In this document: positions 34,167 to 41,954 of the stretch, one piece after another
Layout: every line of letters begins with the position of its first letter
Numbering within the stretch: position 1 is the stretch's first letter
Source: Martinezella dioscoreae
GTDB taxonomy: Bacteria > Pseudomonadota > Alphaproteobacteria > Rhizobiales > Rhizobiaceae
Direction: 5' to 3'
Assembly (NCBI RefSeq): GCF_009176305.1
Contig: NZ_BLAJ01000011.1
Coordinates: forward strand, 1-64,000
Length of the DNA stretch: 64,000 bases
Translations under genes and position numbers: made by a program
The notes under the pieces: model-generated
The model's input: the letters and a program-made list of their open reading frames with translations, nothing else
Databases searched by the model: none
What the model was told of the DNA's origin: nothing

Positions 34167-34191
34167 TGAACCAAATGCAAACTGCTGCGTT
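34167..34191 (+). promoter_or_regulatory. possible EcfG-type general stress promoter
   Basis: TGAAC and CGTT (34188-34191) are 16 bases apart, one mismatch from the alpha-proteobacterial EcfG consensus GGAAC-N16/17-CGTT. The site is 30 bases before the BON-protein start codon. The first-base mismatch keeps confidence low. Confidence 0.35.
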
Positions 34192-34220
34192 TTCCGACCA
34201 CTCGACTGCGGAGGTAACGA

Positions 34221-34487
34221 ATGGTTTTCAAGGCGGCAACGTTTCACGGCATGGAGCTCTATCTGGAAAACGACCAGGCCAGGCGCTCGGCGTTGGAATC
34301 CGCGGTTGCCAATGCGCTCGCCGTTGCCGGCGGAATCGATGCTTCCGATGTCACCGTGATTGCGGCAGGCCAGGAAATCCGCCTGCACGGTTCGGTCGCG
34401 ACGTATCAGGAGGTGACGCGAGCAACCGCGGTCGCGGAATCCATTCCCGGCGTGCGGCTGGTGAGGAACAGGATTGCGGTGGGGTGA
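34221..34487 (+). CDS. BON-domain protein
   Basis: This 88-residue protein consists almost only of one BON domain: an N-terminal helix (ARRSALESAVANALAVAG), then the beta strands DVTVIAAGQEIRLHGSV and a second helix ending in the characteristic IPGVRLVRNRIAV. BON domains bind phospholipids or other ligands and occur in osmotic-stress proteins such as OsmY. No signal peptide is seen, so the protein is probably cytoplasmic, unlike OsmY. A clear GGAGG lies 9 bases before the ATG. A stress-type promoter may lie upstream. It is monocistronic, with a RIME1-like repeat after it. Confidence 0.85.
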   Translation: MVFKAATFHGMELYLENDQARRSALESAVANALAVAGGIDASDVTVIAAGQEIRLHGSVATYQEVTRATAVAESIPGVRLVRNRIAVG

Positions 34488-34849
34488 TATCCGCCTTTTA
34501 AGTTCGCGTTTACGCGGCGCCCGATGGGCTCACGGCAGAGTGATCGCATATGGGCGAAAGTTCCTTCTCCCCTCGGGGAGAAGGTGGCCCGAAGGGTCGG
34601 ATGAGGGGGCTGACCGATTTGAATGTGGGGTTTTCGCACCCTTGGCAACACCCCCCTCATCCGCCTGTCGACACCTTCTCCCCGAGGGGAGAAGGAGGAC
34701 GCGGCAACGGCGTCGTTTCATGTACGCTTGCCTTGGGGGCTCACGGGATACTCCGTTCTCGAGGCGAAACGCATGAAAAGATCGTGATCGCCGCAACCTT
34801 CGCCAGCTCGAAACGCGGACTAAGAGCGATACTGAGTGCTTGAGTATAA
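34488..34849. other. gene-free gap between the BON gene and tRNA-Arg
   Basis: These 362 bases contain RIME1-like copy 3 (34563-34695) and then about 150 bases in which I see no gene, repeat or att-like duplication of the tRNA 3' end. Confidence 0.5.
34563..34695. repeat. RIME1-like repeat, copy 3
   Basis: The palindrome CCTTCTCCCC/TCGGGGAGAAGG with GGCCCGAAGGGTCGGATGAG at the left, and CCCCTCATCCGCCTGTCG with CCTTCTCCCC/GAGGGGAGAAGG at the right, give the same two-palindrome plan as the other copies. It follows the BON gene. Confidence 0.85.
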
Positions 34850-34926
34850 TGGTGATCTCGACGCGATTCGAACGCGTGACCCTCAGATTAGGAATCTGAT
34901 GCTCTATCCTGCTGAGCTACGAGACC
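34850..34926 (-). tRNA. tRNA-Arg (anticodon CCU)
   Basis: The minus strand folds as a full cloverleaf of 77 bases including an encoded CCA. The acceptor GGTCTCG pairs with CGAGATC (one G-U), the D stem is GCTC/GAGC, and the anticodon stem TCAGA/TCTGA has loop TTCCTAA, so the anticodon is CCU, reading AGG. The T stem ACGCG/CGCGT has loop TTCGAAT. The discriminator base is A. A promoter lies 11 bases upstream. Confidence 0.97.
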
Positions 34927-34937
34927 ACTCGGCATGA

Positions 34938-34966
34938 TCCATACAAAAGCCAAGGCCCGAAGCCAA
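34938..34966 (-). promoter_or_regulatory. promoter of tRNA-Arg
   Basis: On the minus strand TTGGCT (34966-34961) and TATGGA (34943-34938) are 17 bases apart. The -10 lies 11 bases from the tRNA 5' end, giving a very short leader. Confidence 0.6.
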
Positions 34967-35048
34967 GCCCTTTTGCGTCGTGGAGACAATCTGTCTTGAG
35001 CGTGCGCCCCGCGCGGCTTTGAAGGCTGCGCGGGGCATTGATGGAGCC

Positions 35049-36209
35049 TCAGGCGTTGAGGCGGTGTTCGGCGAGGCGTACCCAGTAGGAAATGCCGTGG
35101 GCGATGGCTTCGTCGTTGAAGTCGTACGCCGGGTTGTGCAGACCGGCGCTGTCGCCGTTGCCGACGAAGATGAAGGCGCCGGGGCGGGCGAGCAGCATGT
35201 AGGAAAAATCCTCGCCGCCCATCATCGGGTCGATATTCGGGATGACATTGCCTGCACCGGCGATTTCCTCGGCCACCGCAATCGCGTGATCGGTCTCGTC
35301 GGCATGGTTGAAGGTGACAGGGTAGTTGCGATGAAACTCGATCTCGGCTTCCGCACCATGGCTTGCGGCAATGCCTGTCACGATCTGCTTGAAGCGCTGC
35401 TCGGCAAGGTCGCGCATTTCGGGATCGAGCGTGCGCACTGTGCCGGTGAAGCTCGCATCGTTGGGGATGACGTTGTGGGCATTGCCGGCGTTGAATGTCG
35501 TGACGGAGACAACAACCGATTTCAGCGGATCGGCGCTGCGCGAGGCGATGAGCTGCAAATTGGAGACGATCTGCGCGCCGATGGCGATCGGGTCGATCGT
35601 CTTGTGCGGCATGGCGGCGTGGCCGCCGACGCCTTTGATGGAGACGGTGAATTCATCCGTCGCCGCCATGATCGCGCCCTTGCGGATGGCGAAATGGCCG
35701 ACGGGCAGGCCCGGCATGTTGTGCATGCCATAGACTTCGGCGATCTGGAAGCGCTCCATCATGCCGTCCTTGACCATGGCGTCGCCGCCGGCGCCACCTT
35801 CTTCGGCCGGCTGGAAGATGACGGCGATGTTGCCGTTGAAATTGCGGTTCTCGGCGAGGTATTTCGCAGCGCCCAGCAGCATGGCGGTGTGGCCGTCATG
35901 GCCGCAGGCATGCATCTTGCCGGGAGTCTGGGAGGCATAGGGCTTGCCGGTGATTTCGGTGAGGGGCAGGGCATCCATGTCGGCGCGCAAGCCGATCGTG
36001 CGCCCTTCGCCCTTGCCACGGATCAGGCCGACGACGCCGGTGCGGCCGATGCCGGTCACCACCTCGTCGACGCCGAAGGCGCGCAGTTTCTCAGCCACGA
36101 AAGCGGCCGTATTCTCGACCGCATAGAGGAGTTCGGGATGCGCATGGATATGGCGGCGCCACTCGGTCACTTCGCCCTGGAGTTCTGCGGCTCTGTTCAA
36201 GATCGGCAT
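35049..36209 (-). CDS. M20-family amidohydrolase (hippurate hydrolase-like)
   Basis: This 386-residue zinc amidohydrolase is of the M20D group (HipO/AmhX-like, N-acyl-amino-acid or indole-conjugate hydrolases). The metal motif MHACGHDGHTAMLLGAA is near residue 90, PAEEGGAGGDAM near 135 gives the catalytic Glu, and MMGGEDFSYML near the C-terminus gives the last ligand. The dimerisation domain lies between. It should act in the cytoplasm, releasing amino acids from acyl conjugates. It stands alone between tRNA-Arg and the divergent carboxypeptidase gene. The substrate cannot be told; IAA-amino-acid conjugates are a possibility in plant-associated bacteria. Confidence 0.9.
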   Translation of the reverse strand: MPILNRAAELQGEVTEWRRHIHAHPELLYAVENTAAFVAEKLRAFGVDEVVTGIGRTGVVGLIRGKGEGRTIGLRADMDALPLTEITGKPYASQTPGKMHACGHDGHTAMLLGAAKYLAENRNFNGNIAVIFQPAEEGGAGGDAMVKDGMMERFQIAEVYGMHNMPGLPVGHFAIRKGAIMAATDEFTVSIKGVGGHAAMPHKTIDPIAIGAQIVSNLQLIASRSADPLKSVVVSVTTFNAGNAHNVIPNDASFTGTVRTLDPEMRDLAEQRFKQIVTGIAASHGAEAEIEFHRNYPVTFNHADETDHAIAVAEEIAGAGNVIPNIDPMMGGEDFSYMLLARPGAFIFVGNGDSAGLHNPAYDFNDEAIAHGISYWVRLAEHRLNA

Positions 36210-36404
36210 ATGCTGATTTTCCTGCTGCTCAATATCGATTCTGGTTCAACCTGCGGGTCCTTGGCACAGCCTTGGCCAGCTTATCGTGGCCTTGGCGGCG
36301 TGCCATCGGGAAATAAAGTCGTCAATCGCCTTTGCCTTCTCCTAGCCATATAGGTTAAATAGACGAAGCTTTCGAGAAAATTCCGGACTTCTGAAGGATA
36401 GATC

Positions 36405-37571
36405 GTGCCGACGAAGCAGAATCGTTTGTATGCCGCCCTGCGGCTCGTTCCTATGGCCGCAGCAACATCCATGCTTTTCCTGTCGACCGCGCAAATGGCC
36501 GGAGCCAATCCGCATATTCTCGTCGATGTCAGCACCGGACGCGTTCTCGACCAGCAGGAGGCGTTTCGCCGCTGGTATCCCGCCTCGCTCACGAAGCTGA
36601 TGACGACCTATGTGACCTTCCGGGCCATTCAGTCCGGTCAGATCCGGCTCGATACGCCCGTCGTCATGTCGAAGCTTGCTGCCGCACAGCCGCCGGCCAA
36701 GATGTACTTCAAGCCGGGCCAGAAGATGACGCTCGACAACGCCTTGAAGATGATGCTGGTCAAATCGGCAAACGATCTTGCCATGGCGGTCGCAGAGACG
36801 GTCGGCGGTTCGCAGCAGGGCTTCGTGGCGCGGATGAATGCGGAAGCCGCGCGCCTCGGCATGCGCGACTCGCATTTCATCAATCCGAACGGTCTGCCCG
36901 GCAAGGGACAGTATACGACGGCGCGCGATCTTGCCATTCTCAGCGTGGCGCTGCGCCGCGAGTTCCCGCAATATGCCGGCTATTTCTCGCTCGAGGGCTT
37001 CACCAACGGCGTCAAGCAGGTGCCGAACATCAACATGCTCATCGGCCGTTTCGACGGCGCCGACGGCATGAAGACCGGCTTCATCTGCGCTGCCGGCTTC
37101 AACCAGATCGCCTCGGCAACCCGCAACGGCCGCACGCTGATCTCGGTCGTTCTCGGCACCGATAGCCTGGCGGCGCGCGCCGACGATTCTGCCAATCTCC
37201 TGGAAAAGGGTTTCCAGAACCAGCTGTCCACCCGCGACACGCTGGCGACCCTCAGGCCCGATGCGCCGCTTGCAGCCGACGTCGCCGATGTCACCGCCGA
37301 CATCTGCAGCACAAAGGGCGCGCAGGCGCGCAGCGAGACCCGCGATCCCTTCGGTCGCACCAAGGTACAATCACCCTATATCCACGAAATGGATCACGAG
37401 CCCAATTTCGTCTATGCCGGTCTGATCGGCGGCCAGGATATCGCGACGGCCGCCAAGAGCGACAAGGACGATGTCACGGCCAGAGGCGACAAGGCGACCA
37501 GGGACAACAAGATCGCGATCTCCGGCAGCGCGTCCAATGTGCCGGTCCCGATGCCGCGGCCCACTTTCTAA
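36405..37571 (+). CDS. D-alanyl-D-alanine carboxypeptidase (PBP5/6 type)
   Basis: This 388-residue penicillin-binding protein trims the terminal D-Ala of peptidoglycan stem peptides. It begins at GTG with GAAGGA upstream, followed by a signal peptide to about residue 34 (LFLSTAQMAGA). The S-x-x-K motif is in PASLTKLMT, S-x-N in KSANDL, and K-T-G in GMKTGFICAAGF, so the peptidase S11 domain is complete. The C-terminal region (from about 290) lacks a clear amphipathic membrane anchor and is low in complexity, ending NVPVPMPRPTF. The His-rich GTPase gene follows after only 15 bases, so the two are probably co-transcribed. Confidence 0.93.
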   Translation: MPTKQNRLYAALRLVPMAAATSMLFLSTAQMAGANPHILVDVSTGRVLDQQEAFRRWYPASLTKLMTTYVTFRAIQSGQIRLDTPVVMSKLAAAQPPAKMYFKPGQKMTLDNALKMMLVKSANDLAMAVAETVGGSQQGFVARMNAEAARLGMRDSHFINPNGLPGKGQYTTARDLAILSVALRREFPQYAGYFSLEGFTNGVKQVPNINMLIGRFDGADGMKTGFICAAGFNQIASATRNGRTLISVVLGTDSLAARADDSANLLEKGFQNQLSTRDTLATLRPDAPLAADVADVTADICSTKGAQARSETRDPFGRTKVQSPYIHEMDHEPNFVYAGLIGGQDIATAAKSDKDDVTARGDKATRDNKIAISGSASNVPVPMPRPTF

Positions 37572-37586
37572 TATCGGACAGGAATC

Positions 37587-38789
37587 ATGAGTGTTTCGCA
37601 GCTAAGAGTGCCGGTTGCCATCCTGACCGGCTTCCTCGGTGCGGGTAAATCGACCCTGCTCAACCGCATCCTCAAGGATGAGGCCATGCGCGATGCGGCC
37701 GTCATCATCAACGAGTTCGGCGATGTCGGTATCGATCATCTGCTGGTGGAAAGCTCCGGCGATTCCATCATCGAGCTTTCCGATGGCTGCCTGTGCTGCA
37801 CGGTGCGCGGCGAGTTGGTGGATACGCTGGCGAACCTGATGGACGCGATGCAGACCGGCCGTATCCGGCCGCTGAAGCGCGTCGTCATCGAAACGACCGG
37901 CCTTGCCGATCCTGCTCCCGTCATGCAGTCGATCATGGGCAATCCGATCATCGCCAACAATTTCGACCTCGATGGCGTCATTACCGTCGTCGATGCGGTC
38001 AACGGGCTGCAGACGCTCGACAATCACGAAGAAGCGCGCAAGCAGGTGGCGGTCGCCGACCGGCTGATCGTGTCCAAGACGGGGATTGCCGGCGCCGTGC
38101 CGGAAGCGCAGCTGGAGAGCAGGCTGAGGGCGCTCAATCCGCGCGCGCAGATCCTGAATGCCGATAGCGACGAGGCGGGACGCGCCGCCATTCTGGTCAA
38201 CGGCCTCTACGACCCGGCGTCCAAGATCGCCGATGTCGGCCGCTGGCTGCAGGACGAGCTGGAGGCGGACGACGATCATCATCACCATGATGAGCACGAT
38301 CACCACGACCATGATCATGACCATCATCATGGCGATCGTGGACACCACCATCACCATCATGGGCACCACCACGGCCACCGGCATCAGCACGCCCATGACG
38401 TCACGCGGCATGACAGCTCGATCCGGTCGTTCTCGATCGTCGAGACCCAGCCTATCGATCCGATGGCGCTCGAAATGTTCATCGACCTGCTGCGTTCGGC
38501 GCATGGCGAGAAGCTCCTGCGCATGAAGGCGATCGTTGCAGTGTCCGACCGGCCGGAGCGTCCTGTCGTGCTGCATGGCGTGCAGAATATCTTCCATGCG
38601 CCGGTGCGCCTGCCGGCATGGCCTGACCCCGAAGACCGCCGCACGCGCATGGTCATCATCACGAAGGATTTGCCGGAAGATTTCGTGAAGGGCCTGTTCG
38701 ACGCCTTCCTCAGCAAGCCGCGCGTCGATACGCCTGATAGGGCAGCGCTGGAGGATAATCCGCTCGCCGTGCCGGGGATGCGGTTCTAG
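37587..38789 (+). CDS. CobW/COG0523-family GTPase with His-rich metal-binding linker
   Basis: This 400-residue G3E GTPase is of the CobW/ZNG1 metallochaperone family. The P-loop is GFLGAGKSTLLN (15-26), the metal motif is DGCLCCTVRG (CxCC), and switch region ETTGLADP follows. The G4 position reads VSKTGIAG, with Gly where the family has Asp ([NST]Kx D), which may change base preference. Between the GTPase and C-terminal domains is a linker with about 25 histidines in 44 residues, typical of zinc or cobalt handling. It lies 15 bases after the carboxypeptidase gene. True CobW of cobalamin synthesis and a zinc metallochaperone are both possible; cobST are 9 kb away. Confidence 0.88.
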   Translation: MSVSQLRVPVAILTGFLGAGKSTLLNRILKDEAMRDAAVIINEFGDVGIDHLLVESSGDSIIELSDGCLCCTVRGELVDTLANLMDAMQTGRIRPLKRVVIETTGLADPAPVMQSIMGNPIIANNFDLDGVITVVDAVNGLQTLDNHEEARKQVAVADRLIVSKTGIAGAVPEAQLESRLRALNPRAQILNADSDEAGRAAILVNGLYDPASKIADVGRWLQDELEADDDHHHHDEHDHHDHDHDHHHGDRGHHHHHHGHHHGHRHQHAHDVTRHDSSIRSFSIVETQPIDPMALEMFIDLLRSAHGEKLLRMKAIVAVSDRPERPVVLHGVQNIFHAPVRLPAWPDPEDRRTRMVIITKDLPEDFVKGLFDAFLSKPRVDTPDRAALEDNPLAVPGMRF

Positions 38790-38817
38790 TTTCAGCCTTT
38801 GAGATTTGGCAACCCGC

Positions 38818-38847
38818 CTCTCCCTTCGACGGGCTCAGGGTGAGGGC
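38818..38847. repeat. palindromic intergenic repeat fragment, second family
   Basis: TCTCCCTTCGACGGGCTCAG followed by GGTGAGGGCC is the reverse-orientation relative of the repeat at 18248 (CCTCA.CCTGAGC..GTCGAAGG.). It lies just after the CobW-type gene, ahead of a RIME1-like copy. Confidence 0.5.
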
Positions 38848-38882
38848 CAAGCTAATCGGATATGAGATGGTCGCCACGCAAC

Positions 38883-39073
38883 CCCTTCTCCCCTTGGGAG
38901 AGATCGTGCCGACAGGCGGATGAGGGGGATTGCTAACAGCACAAAGCCGATCGATTGGGAGCGGTCACCCCCTTATCCGACCCTTCGGGCCACCTTCTCC
39001 CCAAGGGGAGAAGGAGCTTACGGCGCTCGTCCGCCTCCATATGCGATAGCCCTTCTCCCTGAGGGGAGAAGGA
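38883..39073. repeat. RIME1-like repeat, copy 4, with extra palindrome
   Basis: The left arm CCTTCTCCCC/TTGGGAGAGATCG is degenerate, and the right arm CACCTTCTCCCCAAGGGGAG continues to AAGG at 39014. A further isolated palindrome CCTTCTCCCTGAGGGGAGAAGG lies at 39051-39072. The 378-base gap between the CobW-type gene and tusA (38790-39167) is made mostly of repeats, and I see no gene in it. Confidence 0.8.
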
Positions 39074-39112
39074 ATCCGTGGCACTCGCATGCCATATGCA
39101 AGCGGCCTGTTT

Positions 39113-39150
39113 TGAGGCGGGAGCGTAGCGACCCTCGAACCATGAGAATG
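39113..39150. repeat. short intergenic repeat remnant
   Basis: TTTTGAGGCGGGAGCGTAGC followed by GACCCTCGAACCATGAGA resembles one half of the GAGG..CCTCGAA intergenic palindromes also seen near 19651. Confidence 0.4.
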
Positions 39151-39167
39151 GTCCCGGTCGCAGACAG

Positions 39168-39401
39168 TCAGCCCTTGCGAATCACGAAGCGATGGCCGCC
39201 ATCCGTCTTCTCGTTCACGAGAAGCGTGTGGCCCTTCTCGTTGCAGAGATGCGGGATGTCGATGACGGCGAGCGGATCCGTGGTTTCCACGGTCAAGGTC
39301 GCGCCGCTTGCCATGCCGCGCAGACGCTTCTCCGTCTTGATCGCCGGATAGGGGCATTTCAGGCCGCGCAGATCGTAGATCTCGGTATCCGGACTATTCA
39401 C
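39168..39401 (-). CDS. tusA: TusA/SirA-family sulfur carrier
   Basis: This 77-residue protein has the TusA fold with the catalytic cysteine in LRGLKCPYPAIKT (CPxP, Cys near residue 16). TusA relays persulfide sulfur for tRNA thiolation and molybdenum-cofactor work. The start is a GTG that overlaps the end of the upstream L,D-transpeptidase-like gene, so translation is coupled. In alpha-proteobacteria that lack a full TusBCDE relay such proteins often support cofactor sulfuration; whether it helps the Mo enzymes encoded here is conjecture. Confidence 0.9.
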   Translation of the reverse strand: MNSPDTEIYDLRGLKCPYPAIKTEKRLRGMASGATLTVETTDPLAVIDIPHLCNEKGHTLLVNEKTDGGHRFVIRKG

Positions 39402-40722
39402 TCTTGGCCCAGAACTTCCAGAAAGGCGGTTTCTTGGCCTCGGTCTGCGCGGTTTCGACAGGAGGCGCTGGCGCGTAGGCGAGCGCGTTGAGGCTGGGGT
39501 TCATGGGGTTTGCCGTCGGGATCGGCACATTTGCCGGAACATTGGCCGCAATGACGGGGCCGGCCGCGGGCTGCTGCGCAGGTGCCATCGGAGCACCTGT
39601 CGCAGGACTTGCCGTAGCCACGCGAATGCTTGCCGTCGTCGGGTTGCCCGTCGGGCTTACTGCCGTGCCACCGCGCGCGATCTGCTGGGCCGACTGGTTC
39701 GCCATCATCGATTCGAGATCGGCGACCTTCATCATCTTGCCGGCGGCAAGGGCGGTGCCTGTGGGAGCATAGGCGATATCGTGGCCCTTGCGCTGCTTGG
39801 CGACGACGGCCTTGCGCTCGGCTTCGGTCGGGTCGTACCAGGCCATGCCGTCGAACTTCTTCGAGGCAGCTGCATAGTCGGCCTGATACTGCTTGTCATA
39901 GGTCGCAAGCGCCATCTGCAGGGCAGGCGGCGTGGTCATGACGGGGCATTTGCCGCTGGCGTTGAACGGGCCGCTGGCCTGCTGGTTGAAGACGTATTTC
40001 TTCTCGCAGACCTCGACCTCGGGCGGGCGCTTGGTGACTTCGAAATTGTCGTAGCCAACCTTCAGCATCTTCCAGAATTCGATATTGGGGCTGAGGCGAT
40101 GCTTCCACATGTTTTCCGCCGTCATGCGGAAGGGGAAGGCTTCGAGCTGAACGGCCTTCTGGCCGCCCTTGAAGGCGTCGCGCGCGAAGGCATAGATTTC
40201 CAGTACCTGCTGGTCGGTCATCGAATAGCAGCCGGACGACGAGCAGGCGCCGTGGATCATCAGATTGTTGCCGGTGCGGCCATTGGCTGCATCGTAGCGG
40301 TTCGGGAAGCCGGTGTTGATGGCGAGGTAATATTTCGAATTCGGGTTCAGGTTAGCCGGCGTCAGCATGTAGAAGCCTTCCGGCGCCTGCCGGTCGCCTT
40401 CCTTGACCTTCGGGCCCAGACGGCCGGACCAGGCGCAGATCTTGTAATCCGCTATGACTTCGAAACGGTTGTTCTGGTTCGCCTTCAGGATCTCCATCAC
40501 GCCTTCTTCCTTGAAGATGCGGATCATGATCGGCGAGTTGCGGTCCATGCCCTTCTTGGCCATGTCGGCGAGGATATGGCTTGGAAGCGGCTGTTCGACC
40601 TTGTTCTTCACCTTCGACAGGTCAATCGACGCGGTATCCAGCGCGTCGTTGCAGCCGGCGAGGGCCAGTGCCATCAGGGAAACATAGGCAAGGTGACGAA
40701 TGCGCATTCTGACTTGGTCCAT
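39394..40722 (-). CDS. YafK-type L,D-transpeptidase-fold lipoprotein
   Basis: This protein of about 442 residues has a lipoprotein signal (MRIRHLAYVSLMALALAGC, lipobox ALAGC). The catalytic site MIHGACSSSGCYSMTD matches the YafK branch of the YkuD fold (HG..S.GC..MTD) rather than the classical GC.R form. E. coli YafK (DpaA) is known to cut the bond between Lpp and peptidoglycan. The C-terminal 100 residues are Ala/Pro-rich and low in complexity. Starts at 40785, 40722 and 40707 are all open and none has a strong RBS; the signal peptide begins at 40707. It overlaps tusA by 8 bases. In rhizobia it could act on outer-membrane proteins tied to peptidoglycan (inferred). Confidence 0.82.
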   Translation of the reverse strand: MDQVRMRIRHLAYVSLMALALAGCNDALDTASIDLSKVKNKVEQPLPSHILADMAKKGMDRNSPIMIRIFKEEGVMEILKANQNNRFEVIADYKICAWSGRLGPKVKEGDRQAPEGFYMLTPANLNPNSKYYLAINTGFPNRYDAANGRTGNNLMIHGACSSSGCYSMTDQQVLEIYAFARDAFKGGQKAVQLEAFPFRMTAENMWKHRLSPNIEFWKMLKVGYDNFEVTKRPPEVEVCEKKYVFNQQASGPFNASGKCPVMTTPPALQMALATYDKQYQADYAAASKKFDGMAWYDPTEAERKAVVAKQRKGHDIAYAPTGTALAAGKMMKVADLESMMANQSAQQIARGGTAVSPTGNPTTASIRVATASPATGAPMAPAQQPAAGPVIAANVPANVPIPTANPMNPSLNALAYAPAPPVETAQTEAKKPPFWKFWAKSE

Positions 40723-40937
40723 AAATGCGAAGAGTGGCAGCTCGATCTGTTTCGCCACTCCCCTCGAAGCATGAAACGGAATCATAGATGGCTTATACTT
40801 GAAAATTCCTTACCAGCCTATGACGTGCCCGCAGCGCGTCGGCAAGCTTTTCTTTGCCATAAAAGCTTCGATAACGGAAATGTGGCCAAGGTTTGGCCTC
40901 ATTCCCGCTTTCAGCGATCACTTTTTCCGAATGCCGC

Positions 40938-41891
40938 TTAGAGATTGCGACCGATGTTGAGGAATTTCTGGCGGCGGTCGCTGCGCAATTGTTCGCCCGA
41001 ACGGCTGGAAAGCTCTGCAAGCGCGGTCGCAATCGTTTCGCCGGCCGAGCTTATCACCGCGTTCGGATCGCGATGCGCGCCGCCGACGGGCTCGGAGATG
41101 ATGCCGTCGATCACGCCGAGGCTCTTCAGATCATCGGCCGTTATCTTCATGTTGGTTGCTGCTTCCTTGGCGCGCGTTGAATCGCGCCAGAGGATCGAGG
41201 CCGCACCTTCGGGCGAAATCACGCTGTAGATCGAGTGCTCGAGCATATAGACGCGGTTGCCGACGGCTATCGCGATGGCGCCGCCGGAACCGCCTTCGCC
41301 GATAACGATGGAGATGATCGGCACCTTCACGCCGAGACACATCTCGGTCGAGCGGGCGATCGCTTCGGCCTGACCGCGTTCTTCGGCGCCAACGCCCGGA
41401 TAGGCACCGGCGGTGTCGACCAGCGTGATGACGGGCAACTGGAAGCGGTCGGCCATTTCGAGGATACGGATCGCCTTGCGATAGCCTTCCGGCCGGGCGC
41501 TGCCGAAATTGTGCTTCAGGCGGCTCTTGGTATCGTTGCCTTTTTCCTGGCCGATGAGGGCGACCGGCTGGCCGCGGAAGCGGGCAAAACCTGCCTGGAT
41601 CGCGGCATCTTCGGAGAATTGGCGATCGCCGGCGAGCGGTGTGAATTCCGTAAACAGTGCACTGGCATAATCGACGAAATGCGGGCGCTGCGGGTGGCGG
41701 GCGACCTGCGTCTTCTGCCAGGCGTTGAGCTTGGAATAGATGTCGGCCATCGCCTCGCGGACGCGGATTTCAAGCCGCCCGACTTCCTCGGACGTGTCGA
41801 TGCTTTCGTCTTCGCTCGCCAGTTTCTTGAGCTCGTGAATCTTGCCTTCGAGATCCGAGATGGGTTTTTCGAAGTCCAGATAATTGTGCAT
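40938..41891 (-). CDS. accA: acetyl-CoA carboxylase carboxyltransferase alpha subunit
   Basis: This 317-residue subunit with AccD transfers the carboxyl group from biotin to acetyl-CoA, making malonyl-CoA for fatty acid synthesis. MHNYLDFEKPISDLEGKI is the typical AccA N-terminus. RHPQRPHFVDY, GSARPEGYRKAIRILEMADRF and the crotonase-like VIGEGGSGGAIAIAVGN (oxyanion-hole glycines) follow, then EGAASILWRD. The length matches the family. It lies downstream of xerD on the same strand, 63 bases away, an order I recall from other rhizobia. accB, accC and accD are not in the window. Confidence 0.97.
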   Translation of the reverse strand: MHNYLDFEKPISDLEGKIHELKKLASEDESIDTSEEVGRLEIRVREAMADIYSKLNAWQKTQVARHPQRPHFVDYASALFTEFTPLAGDRQFSEDAAIQAGFARFRGQPVALIGQEKGNDTKSRLKHNFGSARPEGYRKAIRILEMADRFQLPVITLVDTAGAYPGVGAEERGQAEAIARSTEMCLGVKVPIISIVIGEGGSGGAIAIAVGNRVYMLEHSIYSVISPEGAASILWRDSTRAKEAATNMKITADDLKSLGVIDGIISEPVGGAHRDPNAVISSAGETIATALAELSSRSGEQLRSDRRQKFLNIGRNL

Positions 41892-41954
41892 GAGGTGCGT
41901 TTCCGATCCTTTTGCCCGTGACGAGAGATGGCGGCTTCAGCCTGTGTGCCGGTC

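Noticed and set aside
34850..34926. tRNA-Arg(CCU) as an integration site for a genomic island
   Set aside because: No integrase gene, no direct repeat of the tRNA 3' end, and normal housekeeping genes on both sides.
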